From Stieleria bergensis (GTDB taxonomy: Bacteria; Planctomycetota; Planctomycetia; Pirellulales; Pirellulaceae), in the NCBI GenBank assembly GCA_007745635.1, contig CP036272.1, positions 5,055,498 through 5,119,497 on the forward strand: a DNA stretch of 64,000 nucleotides. The letters run 5' to 3'. Numbering within the stretch: the stretch's first letter is position 1; every line of letters starts with the position of its first letter. The position numbers were made by a program, and so were the translations under genes. The notes below the pieces were generated by a model. The model was not told the DNA's origin. It did not search any database and was given only the letters and a program-made list of their open reading frames with translations. Below, piece after piece: positions 1 to 8,419 of this stretch.

Positions 1-803
1 CCACGTCTGGCAAGCGCCTGATCAAAAAGCTGTGCGTCCTGATCGTTGCCACATTGACTGAGCAAACTCCAGCAAAGCCTGCGGTGATGAAGCGGCACAT
101 CCGGGTTGCGAAGGCTAGCGATCACCCATTGGCGATCCATCTGGTCACTCAGCCCAGCGATCGACTCCAGCGATGCGTCAGCAAACTCGTTGTAGGCATC
201 GCGGGCGATCAATTCTTCGGAATGCTTGAGGTAGGGCAAGAAGTACTCCAACCGCTTCACACCCGCTTCGGGCAACCGCTTCAGTCCAGTCAAGTAAGCT
301 TGGCCAGCAGCACTGATCACCAAGGGTTGATCCCATTGAATCTGCTGGTCACCGAACCCCAGCAGCCAAACAATGTCACCGTTTCGAACCTCACCAGCAT
401 CGGACAGCTGATCTGCATCTGCTGGATCGCTCTCATCCTGCGGTGACGTGGCAGAGACACTGGCAGCTGGCAATCGCAGCACCTTCTGCGTGAACGATTC
501 ACCGCCTTTGACAACCGCCAGCACGCTCAACTGCAAATGACTGGAGCCGTCGGCCGCTTGATGAAGGCCTTGTGATTTTGCCAGCAATGCCACAGCAGCA
601 TCGTCAAAATCATCACTCAGTGTGCGAGGAACCGAGGTGCAAAACGGACAGGCGATCGCGACAGTGCTCCAGGCGATCAGCAATAGCTGCAGCAGAACGA
701 ATCGAAAACCATTGCGATTGAGCACTGGCCACAGGGCGTGATGCCTCGCGCGTTGTCGATTCCATTCACGAACGCCTGAAGTTGCCATCGATGAGTGGGA
801 CAT
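1..803 (-). CDS. Secreted protein with N-terminal CxxC, truncated by the window edge
   Basis: An open frame starts at ATG 803 and runs off the left end with no stop (267 codons visible). Residues ~35-51 are a hydrophobic signal segment (LLQLLLIAWSTVAIA) followed at once by CPFCTS. The CxxC pair (C52, C55) therefore sits at the mature N-terminus, where the first Cys could be either a lipid-attachment or a redox/metal site. The visible remainder is soluble and acidic, and its end resembles helical-repeat (HEAT-like) protein. It lies 54 bp downstream of the fur-like gene on the same strand and may be co-transcribed. I do not recognise a named family; function unknown. A second Met at residue 6 is an alternative start. 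Confidence 0.7.
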   Translation of the reverse strand, partial: MSHSSMATSGVREWNRQRARHHALWPVLNRNGFRFVLLQLLLIAWSTVAIACPFCTSVPRTLSDDFDDAAVALLAKSQGLHQAADGSSHLQLSVLAVVKGGESFTQKVLRLPAASVSATSPQDESDPADADQLSDAGEVRNGDIVWLLGFGDQQIQWDQPLVISAAGQAYLTGLKRLPEAGVKRLEYFLPYLKHSEELIARDAYNEFADASLESIAGLSDQMDRQWVIASLRNPDVPLHHRRLCWSLLSQCGNDQDAQLFDQALARR

Positions 804-857
804 GCCAAGCGACTTGCAATGGTGGTGACGCAGCGTCCGTAAAATCAACCAATCATC

Positions 858-1274
858 TTATTTACAATCATTGCAGAGTCCTCGCAAGAGAATCTCGGCG
901 ACGTCGCCGATTTTGTCACTCTCGCGCAGGCTGCCCGCAGTCAGTTTGACGTTGTCCAGGCAAGCAATCGTGCCACAGGTGGTGCACACAAAGTGTGGAT
1001 GAGCTTGCCCGCCATCCTCACCGTGACGCACCTCCTCAAAGCGATACACATGGTCACCGAGTTCGGTTCGCCGCAGCAATCCGGCCTCCGTCATATCGTT
1101 CAGATTTCGAAACGCCGTCGCCTTATCCACGCCAAACTTCGCCAAGTGCTCGGCAACATCAGCATGCGTCATCGGCGCGGTGGCTTCTCGCAACAGCTGT
1201 AGCGTCGCGACACGCGCCGGCGTCGCCCTTAAACCGACATCACGAATCTCGTTTTGGATGGTTTCTACGGTCAC
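858..1274 (-). CDS. Fur-family metal-responsive transcriptional regulator
   Basis: 138 residues from GTG 1274, the usual Fur length. The winged-helix half (residues ~5-75) contains TPARVATLQLL and KATAFRNLNDMTEAGLL, the family's recognition-helix region. The dimerisation half has HPHFVC (H92, H94) and two structural-zinc CxxC pairs, C97/C100 and C134/C137. Fur-family proteins repress metal or peroxide genes by binding palindromic sites with a metal corepressor; which metal is sensed cannot be read here. The frame stays open up to ATG 1430, but a good promoter overlaps 1403-1430, so translation must start downstream and GTG 1274 fits. The divergent MerC-like gene, flanked by inverted operator-like copies, suggests a metal-transport target, with Zur-type the likeliest guess. 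Confidence 0.88.
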   Translation of the reverse strand: MTVETIQNEIRDVGLRATPARVATLQLLREATAPMTHADVAEHLAKFGVDKATAFRNLNDMTEAGLLRRTELGDHVYRFEEVRHGEDGGQAHPHFVCTTCGTIACLDNVKLTAGSLRESDKIGDVAEILLRGLCNDCK

Positions 1275-1360
1275 CGATGATGCACTCTTTTTGACATTCA
1301 GAACAAGGACAACAACAGGCGAACATTGAGATCGTCGGAGCCAACGTCGCCTTTGCGTCT

Positions 1361-1391
1361 GGTTGACGCCCCGAATCTCATTCGGTTGACG
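1361..1391. repeat. Direct repeat GGTTGACG x2 downstream of the fur promoter
   Basis: GGTTGACG occurs at 1361-1368 and 1384-1391, 23 bp apart (about two helical turns). Both lie just downstream of the minus-strand promoter at 1403-1430, over the expected transcript start. This is a possible autoregulatory site; only the repeat itself is seen, the role is inferred. Confidence 0.4.
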
Positions 1392-1402
1392 TCCAAAAAA
1401 AC

Positions 1403-1430
1403 AGTATAGAGCGGACAGAGCAAGGGTCAA
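1403..1430 (-). promoter_or_regulatory. Sigma-70-like promoter for the fur-like gene
   Basis: On the minus strand TTGACC (1425-1430) and TATACT (1403-1408) are separated by 16 bp, five of six bases matching in each box. The position excludes the ATG at 1430 as start and supports GTG 1274, leaving a ~120-nt leader. Confidence 0.6.
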
Positions 1431-1616
1431 GCCAACGAGTGCCCCGGTCGATCGGGACTCGCCAACAAAGAGTCATGCTCGCGTGGCGACAGTCAATCGC
1501 CTGCAACCATCAGCCCCCAGTGACGCTTACCGGCAGGTGTGACGAGCGGGGCTCCGCCACCTTACCGGGATTGCCTGAGCATCCAGCACGCGACAGTGTG
1601 CAAGGAGGACCGCGAG

Positions 1617-1641
1617 TTTTGCAAAACGATTGCATTTGCGG
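1617..1641 (+). promoter_or_regulatory. Operator-like element, left copy
   Basis: Reads TTGCA-N7-TGCATTTGCGG after two leading T. It is repeated in inverted orientation at 1677-1701; the 11-bp block TGCATTTGCGG is perfect in both. It abuts the -35 box of the merC-like promoter. Confidence 0.55.
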
Positions 1642-1670
1642 TTGCCGGTGAGACCACCTGCGGTTCTAAT
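1642..1670 (+). promoter_or_regulatory. Sigma-70-like promoter for the MerC-like gene
   Basis: TTGCCG (1642-1647), 17-bp spacer, TCTAAT (1665-1670). It lies exactly between the two inverted operator-like copies. The expected transcript start (~1677) falls inside the right copy, so a bound regulator would block it. Inference from position. Confidence 0.5.
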
Positions 1671-1676
1671 CACGAG

Positions 1677-1701
1677 CCGCAAATGCACTTCGTGTGCAAC
1701 T
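1677..1701 (-). promoter_or_regulatory. Operator-like element, right copy (inverted)
   Basis: On the minus strand it reads TTGCA-N7-TGCATTTGCGG, matching 1617-1641 at 17 of 25 positions including the last 11. It covers the predicted transcript start of the merC-like gene. Confidence 0.55.
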
Positions 1702-1737
1702 ACTTATTTTCGGCCGCCTGCTGACTGAGAGAGCATC

Positions 1738-2394
1738 GTGAGTGACTCAATTGAACTTCCCCACCTAGAAGTCACCGAGAGCACGCTTTCCTCGCCTTCG
1801 CCGTGGGGTGACCGCGTAGGAATCATCGCCTCCGTTGGCTGTGCGATTCATTGTGCAGCGATGCCGCTGGTCATCGCTTGGCTCCCTGCGCTGGGACTGA
1901 GCTTTCTGGCCGAGGAAGGCTTTCACCAATGGATGGCCGTGCTTTGTTTCGGAATCGCCTTGGCGGCGTTCGTCCCGGGCTGGCGATTGCACCGGCGTCT
2001 CCTCCCGGCCGCCATCGGTAGCGCTGGACTGGTCTTGATCACCGGCGCAGCGTTTGGCTTGGAAGGCGACTGCTGTGCGAGGTGCGGGGATGCTCACACG
2101 GTGGCCGCCGCCCCGGCAATTGAAGCCGCCTGCACGGAGGAGTGCTGTGCCTTCAGCGCTGCCGAACAGAACGCTGCCGAACAGAACGCTGAGGAAGCGG
2201 ATGACGCAGCAGCCGGGAAATCGGATTCGGCCCCCATCGCGATGGCCGGCTTTGCTCCGGCAGCCGATTCAGCCTTCTTATCAACCCTCACGCCCTGGCT
2301 GACACCGATCGGCGGCCTGCTATTGGTTTCTGCTCACCTGCTGAATCGTCGTTTTGGCTTCCGATGTGGTTGCTGCGAAACTGCTCGGGGCTAA
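1738..2394 (+). CDS. MerC-domain membrane protein with cysteine-rich loop
   Basis: 218 residues from GTG 1738. The hallmark MerC segment SVGCAIHCAAMP (C35, H38, C39) sits in the first membrane helix (~27-55). Further helices lie at ~64-80 and ~90-107, and a last one at ~186-202. Between helices 3 and 4 is a ~75-residue hydrophilic loop with three-Cys clusters (C112/C113/C116 and C132/C136/C137), and the C-terminus ends with C210/C212/C213. MerC proteins are inner-membrane transporters first known from mercury operons. Relatives beside Fur genes are usually thought to handle other metals, and the divergent Fur-family gene favours that reading. A 15-bp in-frame tandem duplication at 2161-2190 doubles AEQNA in the loop. 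Substrate unproven. Confidence 0.8.
   Translation: MSDSIELPHLEVTESTLSSPSPWGDRVGIIASVGCAIHCAAMPLVIAWLPALGLSFLAEEGFHQWMAVLCFGIALAAFVPGWRLHRRLLPAAIGSAGLVLITGAAFGLEGDCCARCGDAHTVAAAPAIEAACTEECCAFSAAEQNAAEQNAEEADDAAAGKSDSAPIAMAGFAPAADSAFLSTLTPWLTPIGGLLLVSAHLLNRRFGFRCGCCETARG
2161..2190 (+). repeat. 15-bp tandem duplication inside the merC-like gene
   Basis: gccgaacagaacgct occurs twice head to tail (2161-2175, 2176-2190), adding five residues without breaking the frame. Confidence 0.9.
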
Positions 2395-2697
2395 ATAAGC
2401 GTTGCTTGGGGCCGAATAAGCGTTGCGATGGATGGATCCAACGATCAACGACAGCAGCACCGGTGGGTTCGGCTATAATGGGTTTCCGCAAGGCTGGCCG
2501 CTGGTCACTCTGCGCGTCCCACCTGCCCTTCCCTGTCCAATCTCCTGCCGGAATGCCACTCCATCACGGCATTCAGTCGCCTGCCAGCTGATCGCAGATC
2601 ACGCGTTGGCCGGTCATCAAGCTGGCTGGCAAAATTGAATGCCAGCCAAGACATGATCGTAAGGATGTTGGCGTGCGTTCCCTCTTTGCCAACCGTT
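2395..2697. other. Intergenic region with a 12-bp direct repeat
   Basis: aataagcgttgc is present at 2394-2405 and 2415-2426, starting in the merC-like stop region. A TATAAT at 2474-2479 lacks a convincing -35. Otherwise nothing recognised upstream of the next gene. Confidence 0.4.
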
Positions 2698-4998
2698 ATG
2701 CGATTCCCCCCTGTCTTCATTGCGTTCCACTTGCTGGCGATCGTTAGCGTCGATGTTCGTGGTGGCGAGATTGATTTCGCCAGTGAGATCCGCCCGCTGC
2801 TTTCGGATGCTTGCTACACCTGCCATGGGCCGGATCCCCAGGCCCGTGTGACTGACCTACGACTGGATGACCGTGCGGCGGCCGTTGGCTCGCAGGTCTT
2901 ATCATCCGGTGAGATGCTCGATCGTTTGTTGACCGATGACCCCGAGCTACAGATGCCGCCCCCGGACTCTGGCAGTCGCTTTTCAAAAGCCGATCGCGTC
3001 AAGCTGGTCGAGTGGCTTAAAACGGGTGCGGCTTGGCCAGAAGATGATCGTCACTGGGCCTTTGTTCCTCCGGTCAGGCCGTCGCCTCCGGAGATCGAAT
3101 CCGTCGAGCGCGTTCAGAATGAAGTGGATTCATTTGTGCTCGCTCGGCTTCAACAAGCCGAACTTAGTCCCTCTGTTCCGGCGGACAAAGCAACGATCCT
3201 GCGCCGCGTCACCTTTGATTTAACGGGACTTCCGCCAACCGTCGAGGAACTGGATGCCTTTCTTGCTGACGAATCAGACACGGCTTACGAGAAGGTGGTT
3301 GATCGCTTATTGGCATCGCAGCGATATGGTGAACACATGGCCCTGGATTGGCTGGAAGCTTCTCGATACGCGGACACCGACGGCTATCAAAACGATCGTT
3401 TGCGTTACATGTGGGTGTGGCGTGATTGGTTGATTTCCGCTTTGAACAACAACATGCCCTTTGATCAATTTGTCACCCAGCAGATGGCCGGTGACTTATT
3501 ACCGGAGCGTGATTTTTTCACTCAGGTTGCCACAGGTTTCAATCGCAATCACCGAATCAATTCTGAAGGCGGTTCGATTCCCGATGAATGGATTGTGGAG
3601 TACGTCGCCGATCGAGTTGAAACAACAGGCACGATGTTCCTTGGTTTAACGATGACCTGTTCACGTTGCCATGATCACAAGTACGATCCGATCTCGCAAC
3701 GTGACTTCTATCGCCTGTTCGCTTTTTTCAACAGCATTGCCGAAGCGGGCCTGGGCCCCAATAACGGCAACAGCCCTCCATTCATCCCCGTCCCCAAATC
3801 CTGGCCAAATCTATCGGCAGAAGAGTCAGCATTCGTTGAACCCGAACCGGTAAAGGTCAAGGTCCAGCAGGTTTCGGTGCCGCGTCCTCAACCCGGTTCG
3901 AAAGACACCGTGATGGTGCTGCACGAACTTGCCGAACCGCGTCCCACGTATCGTCTCAATCGTGGTCAGTACGACCAACCTGACGAGAGCGAAGTACTCA
4001 AACCGGCAACGCCCGAGGTGCTTGGCGGTTGGAATCAGGAGTGGCCCAGAAATCGCCTCGGGCTGGCGAACTGGTTAACCAGTCCAGACAATCCCTTGAT
4101 GGCCCGCGTCACGGTCAACCGAATGTGGCAACACTATTTTGGCACCGGCTTAGTCAAAACGAGCGAGAACTTTGGCATCCAGGGACAGCGTCCATCGCAC
4201 CCCAAATTACTCGATTGGCTGGCGACCGAATTCATTCGCAGTGGCTGGAACGTCAAGGCGATGCAGAAACGGATCGTGATGAGTGCCACGTATCAACAAT
4301 CGTCGATCGCCAGCGAACAGCTCCAGCAGCTAGACCCTGACAATCGCCTCTTAGCACGCGGGCCGCGCCGCCGACTGTCTCCGTTTGCGATCCGCGATGC
4401 CGCGTTGTCTCACAGTGGTTTGCTGGTCGAGACCCTTGGTGGCCCCTCGGTGAAACCCTACATGCCGCCGGGGATCTGGAAAAGCATTTCCAACGCCAAG
4501 TATGCTCAAGACAAAGGCGACAAGCTGTATCGCCGCAGCATGTACACCTATTGGCGGCGCACCGTTCCACCGCCCACGATGATGGCCTTTAATGCCGCGG
4601 CCCGTGAGACCTGCACTGTCCGAAGCGACATGACGACGACACCTCTTCAAGCCTTAACGATGCTGAACAACGTCACCTTCGTTGAATCCGCTCGCTTTCT
4701 AGCACAGCGAATGTTAACCGAGCACCCAGCCGAAAACAGTGACGCAGCACAACAGCGAATCGCGTGGGCTTTTCGGTTAGCGACCAGTCGGCAACCGACG
4801 GATCGAGAGGTGAAGTTTCTGAGCGAAGATCTCGCTGCCTACTTGCAGGAGTTTGACAACGACCCTGCCGCGGCCAAGCAACTTCTTGGTATCGGTGAAA
4901 AACCATTTGATGCGACGCTGGACGTTGCCAGGCTGGCGGCCTACACCTTGGTCGCCAACACCCTATTGAATCTTGATGAGAGCATGAGCCAGAACTGA
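2698..4998 (+). CDS. PSCyt1-DUF1549-DUF1553 cytochrome-like protein
   Basis: 766 residues from ATG 2698; in-frame starts at 2635, 2653 and 2665 exist, but 2698 gives the cleanest signal peptide (MRFPPVFIAFHLLAIVSV). Order: a PSCyt1 heme-type motif CYTCHGPD early in the mature protein; DUF1549 from about VDSFVLARLQQ through DLTGLPPT, RYADTDGYQND and a second CxxCH in CSRCHDHKYDP; then DUF1553 (NPLMARVTVNRMWQHYFG, YRRSMYTYWRR). Proteins of this class are exported, abundant in planctomycetes and biochemically undefined; heme binding is inferred from the CxxCH motifs. This one is compact, lacking the lectin-like insert often seen between domains. It is followed 17 bp later by a DUF1501 gene, the standard pairing. 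Confidence 0.85.
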   Translation: MRFPPVFIAFHLLAIVSVDVRGGEIDFASEIRPLLSDACYTCHGPDPQARVTDLRLDDRAAAVGSQVLSSGEMLDRLLTDDPELQMPPPDSGSRFSKADRVKLVEWLKTGAAWPEDDRHWAFVPPVRPSPPEIESVERVQNEVDSFVLARLQQAELSPSVPADKATILRRVTFDLTGLPPTVEELDAFLADESDTAYEKVVDRLLASQRYGEHMALDWLEASRYADTDGYQNDRLRYMWVWRDWLISALNNNMPFDQFVTQQMAGDLLPERDFFTQVATGFNRNHRINSEGGSIPDEWIVEYVADRVETTGTMFLGLTMTCSRCHDHKYDPISQRDFYRLFAFFNSIAEAGLGPNNGNSPPFIPVPKSWPNLSAEESAFVEPEPVKVKVQQVSVPRPQPGSKDTVMVLHELAEPRPTYRLNRGQYDQPDESEVLKPATPEVLGGWNQEWPRNRLGLANWLTSPDNPLMARVTVNRMWQHYFGTGLVKTSENFGIQGQRPSHPKLLDWLATEFIRSGWNVKAMQKRIVMSATYQQSSIASEQLQQLDPDNRLLARGPRRRLSPFAIRDAALSHSGLLVETLGGPSVKPYMPPGIWKSISNAKYAQDKGDKLYRRSMYTYWRRTVPPPTMMAFNAAARETCTVRSDMTTTPLQALTMLNNVTFVESARFLAQRMLTEHPAENSDAAQQRIAWAFRLATSRQPTDREVKFLSEDLAAYLQEFDNDPAAAKQLLGIGEKPFDATLDVARLAAYTLVANTLLNLDESMSQN

Positions 4999-5015
4999 TC
5001 TCTGGGGATCAACAC

Positions 5016-6458
5016 ATGAACACGATAAAAGAATTAGCCGCCCAGCGCAACCGTCGCGCATTCTTGCAAGGTAGCTCACTGGGGCTGGGTGCGATTGCAT
5101 TGAACGAATTGAGTTCCTCGAGCGCGGCGACGCAACCGGCTTCAAGGATCGGGGGGCTGCCGCACTTCCCCGCCAAAGTGAAGCGAGTGATTTACTTGTT
5201 TCAGTCAGGTGGTCCTTCGCAGTTAGATTTGTTTGACCACAAACCAGATTTGGCCAAGCGATTTGGTGAAGAGGTCCCCACCTCGGTTTACCCGGCCGAA
5301 CGCAAGACGACCATGACGGCGGGGCAAAAGTCATTCCCCGTTGCTCCCAGCTCACTCAAGTTTGCACAGCGTGGCGAGTGTGGCTTATGGATGAGTGAAC
5401 CACAAAAACACCTGGCTGAAGTTGCCGATGAGTTATGTGTCATCAAAAGCATGTACACCGAGGCGATCAACCATGACCCCGCGGCAACCTTGTTCCAAAC
5501 GGGTTCGGTGATTGCTGGACGCCCGAGCATGGGTGCCTGGATCAGTTATGGACTGGGTAGCGAGAACGCCAACCTGCCCGCCTTTGTGGCGCTGACATCG
5601 AACGGATCCGCCAAAGCTGGCCAACCGCTGTATGATCGGCTTTGGGGCGCTGGATTCCTGCCAGGACGCTTTCAAGGTGTCAAGTTTCGCGGCCAAGGCG
5701 ATCCCATTTTGGATCTGTACAACCCCGCCGGAATGACTCGAGAGCAGCGCCGCCGCACACTTGATTCGCTGCAGCGTCTCAATGGTGACCAGGCCGATCG
5801 CTTCAACGATCCGGCAATCGCCACACGAATCGCGCAGTATGAGCTCGCGTTCCGGATGCAAATGAGCGTTCCTGAGTTGATTGATGTCAACAACGAACCC
5901 AAGCATGTCCTGGACATGTATGGGCCTCAAGCGACGCAAGTTGGCAAGTACGCCTACAACTGCTTGCTCGCCAGACGTCTTGCCCAGCGCGGCGTGCGGT
6001 TCATTCAGCTATACCATCGCGGCTGGGACGCACATGGAAATGCCCCCAAGGAAGTTGCCGCTCAGTGCCGAGACACCGATCAGGCGACCGCTGCGCTGAT
6101 CAAGGACTTGAAACAACAAGGCATGCTGGATGAAACCTTGATTGTCTGGGGGGGGGAATTTGGACGAACCGTTTATTGCCAAGGCAAACTGACGCCTGAA
6201 AAGTATGGCCGCGACCACCATCCCAACTGCTTCACCTATTGGCTCGCTGGCGGAGGTGTGAAACCTGGGTTCAGCTATGGAGCAACCGACGACTACAGCG
6301 TGAATGTCGTGGAAAAGCCCGTGCATGTGCATGACCTGCAAGCGACCATCCTGCGTCAACTGGGAATCAACCACGAGAAGCTAACCTTCCGATTCCAAGG
6401 CCGCCACTATCGCTTGACCGACGTGCATGGCAATGTCATCAACGAGATTCTGTCTTAA
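5016..6458 (+). CDS. DUF1501 exported protein (alkaline-phosphatase-fold-like)
   Basis: 480 residues from ATG 5016. The N-terminus NRRAFLQGSSLGLGAIALN is a twin-arginine-like export signal. Diagnostic segments are VIYLFQSGGPSQLDLFDHKP near the start of the domain, GEFGRT in the second half and GRDHHPNCFTYWLAGGGVKPG. These belong to DUF1501, a family placed near the sulfatase/alkaline phosphatase superfamily whose substrate is unknown. It forms a two-gene operon with the upstream DUF1549/DUF1553 gene and probably acts in the same periplasmic process. The stop is followed by an AT-rich stretch with no clear terminator. Confidence 0.85.
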   Translation: MNTIKELAAQRNRRAFLQGSSLGLGAIALNELSSSSAATQPASRIGGLPHFPAKVKRVIYLFQSGGPSQLDLFDHKPDLAKRFGEEVPTSVYPAERKTTMTAGQKSFPVAPSSLKFAQRGECGLWMSEPQKHLAEVADELCVIKSMYTEAINHDPAATLFQTGSVIAGRPSMGAWISYGLGSENANLPAFVALTSNGSAKAGQPLYDRLWGAGFLPGRFQGVKFRGQGDPILDLYNPAGMTREQRRRTLDSLQRLNGDQADRFNDPAIATRIAQYELAFRMQMSVPELIDVNNEPKHVLDMYGPQATQVGKYAYNCLLARRLAQRGVRFIQLYHRGWDAHGNAPKEVAAQCRDTDQATAALIKDLKQQGMLDETLIVWGGEFGRTVYCQGKLTPEKYGRDHHPNCFTYWLAGGGVKPGFSYGATDDYSVNVVEKPVHVHDLQATILRQLGINHEKLTFRFQGRHYRLTDVHGNVINEILS

Positions 6459-7123
6459 GATTAATTTAATTGATCAGCAGAAAAATCTGGCAATGGATCT
6501 TGACGCGTTTCGGTGACGCGGCTCTATTGACCTGCAGACGTAAGAGACGTCACGGCATCGTTCGAATGCTTGGTAATGAATTGCATTGCAACCACACAAG
6601 CGTGTGAGCAAGCAATCAATGCTAGCAATCGCTTTTCCAAACACGCTGCCACCCTGGATTCAATTTGCAAATCGAATTGATGAAGTGAACCTTCAGCGGG
6701 CCAAGCCTGCGGTCTTGCTCGGTTTGACACTGTGATCACAGTGAGCGAACCCGTCGCCATGATGGTGACGACTTTTCAGCAAGACAGCGCAGAGCTTTCA
6801 ATCAGAATCGGCCAGCCATACCGTAGCAGGCTGCTACGGGGATCACGACGATCCAACCTTCGCCACACCATTGGGATCGCGTTCATCGACGATCGCCAGC
6901 TGGAGTTGTCACGTTTTCGTGCTGCGCACCGGCTGAACGGCTTGGTCATTGCTTGACCACCCTTGGGGCGTTCGATCCGAGCACAGGTTGTGCCTCGGTT
7001 TCCAGCGTTTCCTTCTGCCTGAATGGTCTTGTCGCCAGCGAGTGACACGATCGATGGCAGGAGATTTTCCTCAACCGAACCTGCATTGAGTCCTTGGACT
7101 TGATGCCTGCCCAGGAGATTGCC
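6459..7123. other. 665-bp intergenic region with one strong hairpin
   Basis: No convincing gene. Short open frames on both strands lack coding character and ribosome sites. The only notable element is the hairpin at 6821-6839. Confidence 0.5.
6821..6839. other. Perfect 8-bp-stem hairpin
   Basis: CCGTAGCA-GGC-TGCTACGG, a perfect inverted repeat with a 3-nt loop and no T-run. It is not a classical terminator and may be an mRNA structure or intergenic repeat. Confidence 0.6.
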
Positions 7124-8419
7124 ATGCCTGTTTTAGACAACACCGTCCAAGCCGTTCTCGGTCAACCGATGAGCATTGGTGCCTTTCACCAAGCGGTCGA
7201 ACAGCTCAGCCCCAAGCGGCTGCGCAAAGTGCTGTCCAGGGTCGTCCCCCTGAACGATCAAGATGACGCCGGAGTGACCGCTTTGATGCGAGCGGTTCGC
7301 AGTGGCAACGTTGACAAGATTCGCTTGTTGCTAGCTTGTGGTGCGGACCCGGAACTGACGGACCATCTTGATCGCACCGCCCTTGACTGGGCGGTCAGTC
7401 GCGACTTCATCCCTGGGATTGAACTGTTACTGAATTACGGTGTCGATCGCGGTTATCATCCAAAGTACCCGCGTCGACCGATGGACGCTGACTTACCAGT
7501 GTTTGAACCCGGCCCCGAAGCATGGGGCGAAGAGATGCTGCCGCAAACCATCGGGCGAGCACTGCTGGACATCTCGATCCGCAAACTTGCCGCTCAAGAA
7601 GATCCGTTTCGCCCCATCCCCGCGATCGGCATGGTGCGCAGTCTGGCGGCTTTGCAATTGTTTCTTGATGAAGGAGACCCGCTGACCGATGCGCCTCTCT
7701 TCGCGCGTTGCAAGTACCTCGGCCTCGAAGCCAATGGGGAGATCCACTGCAGCCGGGACGAGTACCTGGAGTCAGGGGCCCGCGTGTTTGGAAAGACCAA
7801 TGGCGAAGTCATCAAGAACCCGTTCTACACCGACATGGTGCACTCCGCAGCAAGCGCTACAACCGCACGTTTTCATTTTGAATCCTGGCTGGAGGACTGC
7901 CTGCCCGAAGGCACACCCATCTGGAGCAATGACCGAGTGGGGATTTCATTGACGCGATTGGCCAATGGCAACTGGGTGCAGATCGGCGGCCAGTACGACG
8001 ACGCGCCAGAATACGATTACTGTGTCTACAACGATGTGATTGAATACGACGGCCGAGGCGAGTTCACGATCTATGGTTACCCCAAAGACGTGTTCCCACC
8101 AACCGACCATCACAGCGCCACGCTCATCAACGACCATCTCTATGTCATTGGCGGGCTAGGGGATTTTATTGACGACGATCTTCAGCAGACAAACGTGTAC
8201 CGCTGGAACATTCAGAGCAAACAGTTTGAACAGGTGGTGACACAAGGACAATCGCCCCAGCAACTGTTCAAACATACCGCATCCTACGATCCACATCGTC
8301 AAGCCATCATCATCAGCGGTGGTAAACGCCACACCGACGTCTCCAAGCCCGCAGAGTGCAACGAAGAACTGTTTGTCCTGGATCTACGCAACAACACCTG
8401 GTCCGAGGTCAAAGTGTAG
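7124..8419 (+). CDS. Ankyrin-repeat / Kelch-like chimeric protein
   Basis: 431 residues from ATG 7124, chosen because AGGAG at 7113-7117 lies 6 nt upstream. No signal peptide, so probably cytoplasmic. The N-terminal part holds two ankyrin-type repeats (DDAGVTALMRAVRSGNVDKI, then LLLACGADPELTDHLDRTAL and a following DWAVSRD segment). A middle region of ~170 residues is not recognised. The C-terminal third has Kelch-type blades (HHSATLINDHLYVIGG and HTASYDPHRQAIIISGGK). Both repeat types usually mediate protein contacts, and the combination suggests a scaffold or sensor; no enzymatic motif is seen. Monocistronic; it ends in the long hairpin shared with the convergent gene. Confidence 0.7.
   Translation: MPVLDNTVQAVLGQPMSIGAFHQAVEQLSPKRLRKVLSRVVPLNDQDDAGVTALMRAVRSGNVDKIRLLLACGADPELTDHLDRTALDWAVSRDFIPGIELLLNYGVDRGYHPKYPRRPMDADLPVFEPGPEAWGEEMLPQTIGRALLDISIRKLAAQEDPFRPIPAIGMVRSLAALQLFLDEGDPLTDAPLFARCKYLGLEANGEIHCSRDEYLESGARVFGKTNGEVIKNPFYTDMVHSAASATTARFHFESWLEDCLPEGTPIWSNDRVGISLTRLANGNWVQIGGQYDDAPEYDYCVYNDVIEYDGRGEFTIYGYPKDVFPPTDHHSATLINDHLYVIGGLGDFIDDDLQQTNVYRWNIQSKQFEQVVTQGQSPQQLFKHTASYDPHRQAIIISGGKRHTDVSKPAECNEELFVLDLRNNTWSEVKV

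Noticed and set aside
1275-1430. Extended N-terminus for the Fur-like protein from ATG 1430
   Set aside because: The ATG overlaps the -35 box of a good promoter and the extra 52 residues do not resemble Fur.
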